16,236 nucleotides of DNA, from contig CAYPYI010000032.1 of assembly GCA_964415085.1 (NCBI GenBank), forward strand, positions 1 to 16,236, written 5' to 3'. The notes below the pieces were generated by a model. That model was not told where the DNA came from and made no database searches. It worked only from the letters and a program-made list of their open reading frames with translations. The stretch is from CAYPYI01 sp964415085 (GTDB lineage Bacteria; Bacillota; Clostridia; Tissierellales; Tissierellaceae). Position numbers and translations under genes: made by a program. This document shows positions 14,689-16,236 of the stretch, piece after piece; the first letter of the stretch is position 1, and each line of letters starts with the position of its first letter.

Positions 14689-15336
14689 TTATAATAAAAT
14701 TTCATTTAAAATTTCTACAGTTTTTCCTACAACATCTGCTGTTACTCCAGCACATCTTGCTTTTCTTTCATGGTCTCCGTAAGCTACGCCTTCTTCTTCC
14801 ATGTATTTTCCTACTGAATCATTACATAAAGCTGATTCAGCTACTGTAGTTTTTAAGTTTAATCCTTCTGGTTGATACATTGGGAATTCTGCATCCTTAT
14901 ACCAATCAAATAATTGTCTTACTATTTTTTTAGAAGTATCTTGATCAGTTACCATACCTATGGCTACTGCTGCTACTCCTAGACATCCACAAAGTTCTCC
15001 TTGTTGATATCCTGATGAAGCTAATGTGAAAGCTTCTGGTGGAACTTGGTTAAATGGATAACCATATTCGTCTCCTAAAGCGCCGAAGAACCCTTCAGCA
15101 ACACCAACACCTCAGCCACCTTTGTCAAAATATGCATTATATGCTCTTTCTCTTGCTACATCTGGATCCAACTTTTTATATTCGTATGGATATGGTGCTG
15201 CTTCTGAAGCGTTTGCTTCATTACTAGAACATCCAGTTAAAGCTCCACCTAAAGTTCCCATTACAGCAACTCCAGCTACTGACTTAGTCGCAGTTTTCAT
15301 AAAATCTTTTCTGGACATTTTTTTAATTTCAGTCAT
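14689..15336 (-). CDS. C_GCAxxG_C_C family exported lipoprotein, probable selenoprotein (in-frame TGA = Sec75)
   Basis: I read 15336 to 14689 as one 215-residue protein with UGA at 15114-15112 decoded as selenocysteine 75. The frame is open on both sides and family similarity runs across it. Residues 1-36 are an export signal: MSRKDFMK resembles a twin-arginine motif with RK, followed by a hydrophobic stretch and lipobox ALTGC (C36). The mature part has YFDKGG-U75-GVGVAEGFFGALGDEYGYPF, GELCGCLGVAAVAIG (C116, C118), C171 and C195, the pattern that names this redox family; U75 takes the place of its first Cys. A SECIS-like hairpin follows the TGA. GGAGG precedes ATG 15336, and TTGTAA-17 nt-TATAAT lies upstream. 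Base composition is less AT-rich than in neighbours. The alternatives are a nonsense mutation or a sequencing error; the substrate is unknown. Confidence 0.8.
15082..15114 (-). promoter_or_regulatory. Candidate bacterial SECIS element after in-frame TGA
   Basis: On the minus strand the TGA (15114-15112) is followed after 12 nt by stem GCTGAAG (15099-15093), apical loop GGTT and CTTCGGC (15088-15082): seven pairs including one G-T. A loop that begins with G and lies 19 nt past the UGA fits the rules known for bacterial SECIS elements recognised by SelB. The fold was made by eye. Confidence 0.65.
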
Positions 15337-15375
15337 TTCTCTTCCTCCTAATATTTTAATAATATATACGATAAT

Positions 15376-15404
15376 ATTATATCAATCTTTAGAACAATTT
15401 ACAA
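15376..15404 (-). promoter_or_regulatory. Promoter of the C_GCAxxG_C_C gene
   Basis: TTGTAA (complement of 15399-15404), a 17-nt spacer and TATAAT (complement of 15376-15381), with an extended TGA before it, form a good sigma-A promoter about 40 nt upstream of the start at 15336. Confidence 0.65.
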
Positions 15405-15434
15405 TCTATATATTACTAATTTAGAAGTATTTTG

Positions 15435-16151
15435 CTATTTTCTAATTTCCACTTTAATTTTTCCACTAGCTTTCTCAAAATTCAAATTTAGTTTAATATT
15501 TTTATTCTTATATTTAGATATATCTATAGTTTCTTGGATTTTTTTCTTCTTTTTAGAATCGAATGTATCTATAACCTTATCTTCATATTTTAACTCTCCA
15601 TAAAAATCTCCATCGTCTATATCCAAATTTATATCTATATAATTATTATCTTTAATCTTAAAAGTATTGTTAAAATTCCCATTCTTATATTTAAAGCTTT
15701 CATTCCACTTATTTGAATATTTACTCTTTATACTAATTAAACTAACTGGCATGTTTTCAAAATTAATTGTATTAGTATTAATAATAAAAATAAATCCAAC
15801 TAGTATTGTTATGGTTAAAAATATTATCCCTAGATATAAAAGTATATTATTTTTTGATTGTGTTTTATAATTACTGTCATCTTCTTCTATAATTTGTCCA
15901 CAGTTGCCACAATATTTATATTCATAATTTTGAGTATTGCCGCAATACATACATTTATTTTGCCTAGTTTTTTTACTAGCAAAAATGTATACAAGAAATA
16001 TTATTGGAGAAGATAAAAATAAAATTAAAATAAGCCATATTACTGGATTATTATCATTTGATTTTGCATCAAGATATACCCAACTTGCTAGGAATACTTT
16101 AGCTAAAATTGCAAAAATTATTATAATTATTAAATAATTCATTACTATCAT
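15435..16151 (-). CDS. Zinc-ribbon membrane protein of unknown function
   Basis: The 238-residue protein has two N-terminal membrane segments (about 4-26 and 37-60), a cytoplasmic zinc ribbon CMYCGN...YCGNCGQ (cysteine pairs near 67/70 and 81/84), a third membrane segment (about 103-124), and an outer domain of about 110 residues rich in Asn, Asp and Lys that looks like beta strands (NYIDINLDIDDGDFYGELKY). This resembles zinc-ribbon membrane sensors or scaffolds, but I cannot name a function. The ATG at 16151 follows GGAGG. It stands 98 nt upstream of the selenoprotein gene on the same strand, which has its own promoter. No clear terminator lies between them, so read-through is possible. Confidence 0.75.
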   Translation of the reverse strand: MIVMNYLIIIIIFAILAKVFLASWVYLDAKSNDNNPVIWLILILFLSSPIIFLVYIFASKKTRQNKCMYCGNTQNYEYKYCGNCGQIIEEDDSNYKTQSKNNILLYLGIIFLTITILVGFIFIINTNTINFENMPVSLISIKSKYSNKWNESFKYKNGNFNNTFKIKDNNYIDINLDIDDGDFYGELKYEDKVIDTFDSKKKKKIQETIDISKYKNKNIKLNLNFEKASGKIKVEIRK

Positions 16152-16201
16152 ATTATTATATCCTCCTTTTTTCTATTAGTTATGCTGAATTGCAACAAAA
16201 A

Positions 16202-16236
16202 GTGCGACACCTAATCTAAACAATTAAGTTCGTGTA
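16202..16236 (+). mobile_element. Possible repeat or group II intron 5' boundary at the right end
   Basis: The last 35 bases begin GTGCGACACC on the plus strand. GTGCG is the consensus start of group II introns, and no gene is visible in this stretch. Unlike the left edge, no further intron motif can be recognised, and 35 nt is too short to fold. The clue is weak: the left edge also breaks about 37 nt inside an intron. Confidence 0.3.

Noticed and set aside
14689..14955. Separate 88-residue gene starting at MVTDQDTSK
   Set aside because: It has no ribosome binding site and its frame continues upstream without a stop to the TGA at 15112, with family motifs in between; it is the C-terminal part of the selenoprotein.
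1..16236. CRISPR array, tRNA, rRNA or prophage genes
   Set aside because: No regularly spaced repeats, no cloverleaf-like CCA-ended sequences, no rRNA segments and no phage structural or integrase genes were seen.

Overview
The window is low-GC, AT-rich DNA with tightly packed genes, strong AGGAGG-type ribosome binding sites, ATG/GTG/TTG starts and many short bidirectional terminators. This suits a Gram-positive anaerobe of the class Clostridia. The mix of PdxS with a MocR regulator, DegV, phosphate butyryltransferase, a stand-alone NuoE-like ferredoxin and a C_GCAxxG_C_C protein, plus a likely selenoprotein, is compatible with Peptostreptococcaceae or a relative. That placement is inference. 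A run of 100 N at 11177-11276 shows the sequence is a scaffold.

Left edge (1-80): the first 37 bases, read on the minus strand, are the 5' end of a group II intron, apparently class IIC, inserted 7 nt past the terminator hairpin of pdxS. Then come pdxS (-) and a divergent MocR/PdxR-type regulator (+), with a 36-bp dyad between them that overlaps the pdxS promoter. There is no pdxT next to pdxS.

Middle left (2.5-5.7 kb): a PPP-type protein phosphatase (-), a small XRE regulator (+) whose 3' end holds the terminator of degV (-), then a divergent TetR regulator (+). degV and tetR share one perfect palindrome that supplies the -35 boxes of both promoters.

Zinc block (5.7-8.7 kb, -): znuA-znuC-znuB-zur form one operon for high-affinity metal uptake with its own Fur-family regulator. 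A perfect 8-1-8 palindrome stands just upstream of znuA. A MATE efflux gene (+) follows, converging on the next operon.

Operon at 10.3-13.7 kb (-): membrane metallophosphoesterase, small two-CxxC protein, phosphate butyryltransferase, CPBP membrane protease (cut by the N gap) and NuoE-like [2Fe-2S] protein, ending in a terminator shared with the MATE gene. Upstream is a membrane-anchored protein of unknown function.

Right end (14.6-16.2 kb, -): the most interesting locus. A predicted exported lipoprotein of the C_GCAxxG_C_C redox family is interrupted by one in-frame TGA, exactly where the family has its first conserved Cys, and a SECIS-like hairpin starts 12 nt downstream. I read it as a 215-residue selenoprotein with Sec at residue 75 rather than a pseudogene. 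A zinc-ribbon membrane protein lies upstream. The window ends in 35 bases beginning GTGCGAC that may be a second repeat or intron boundary.
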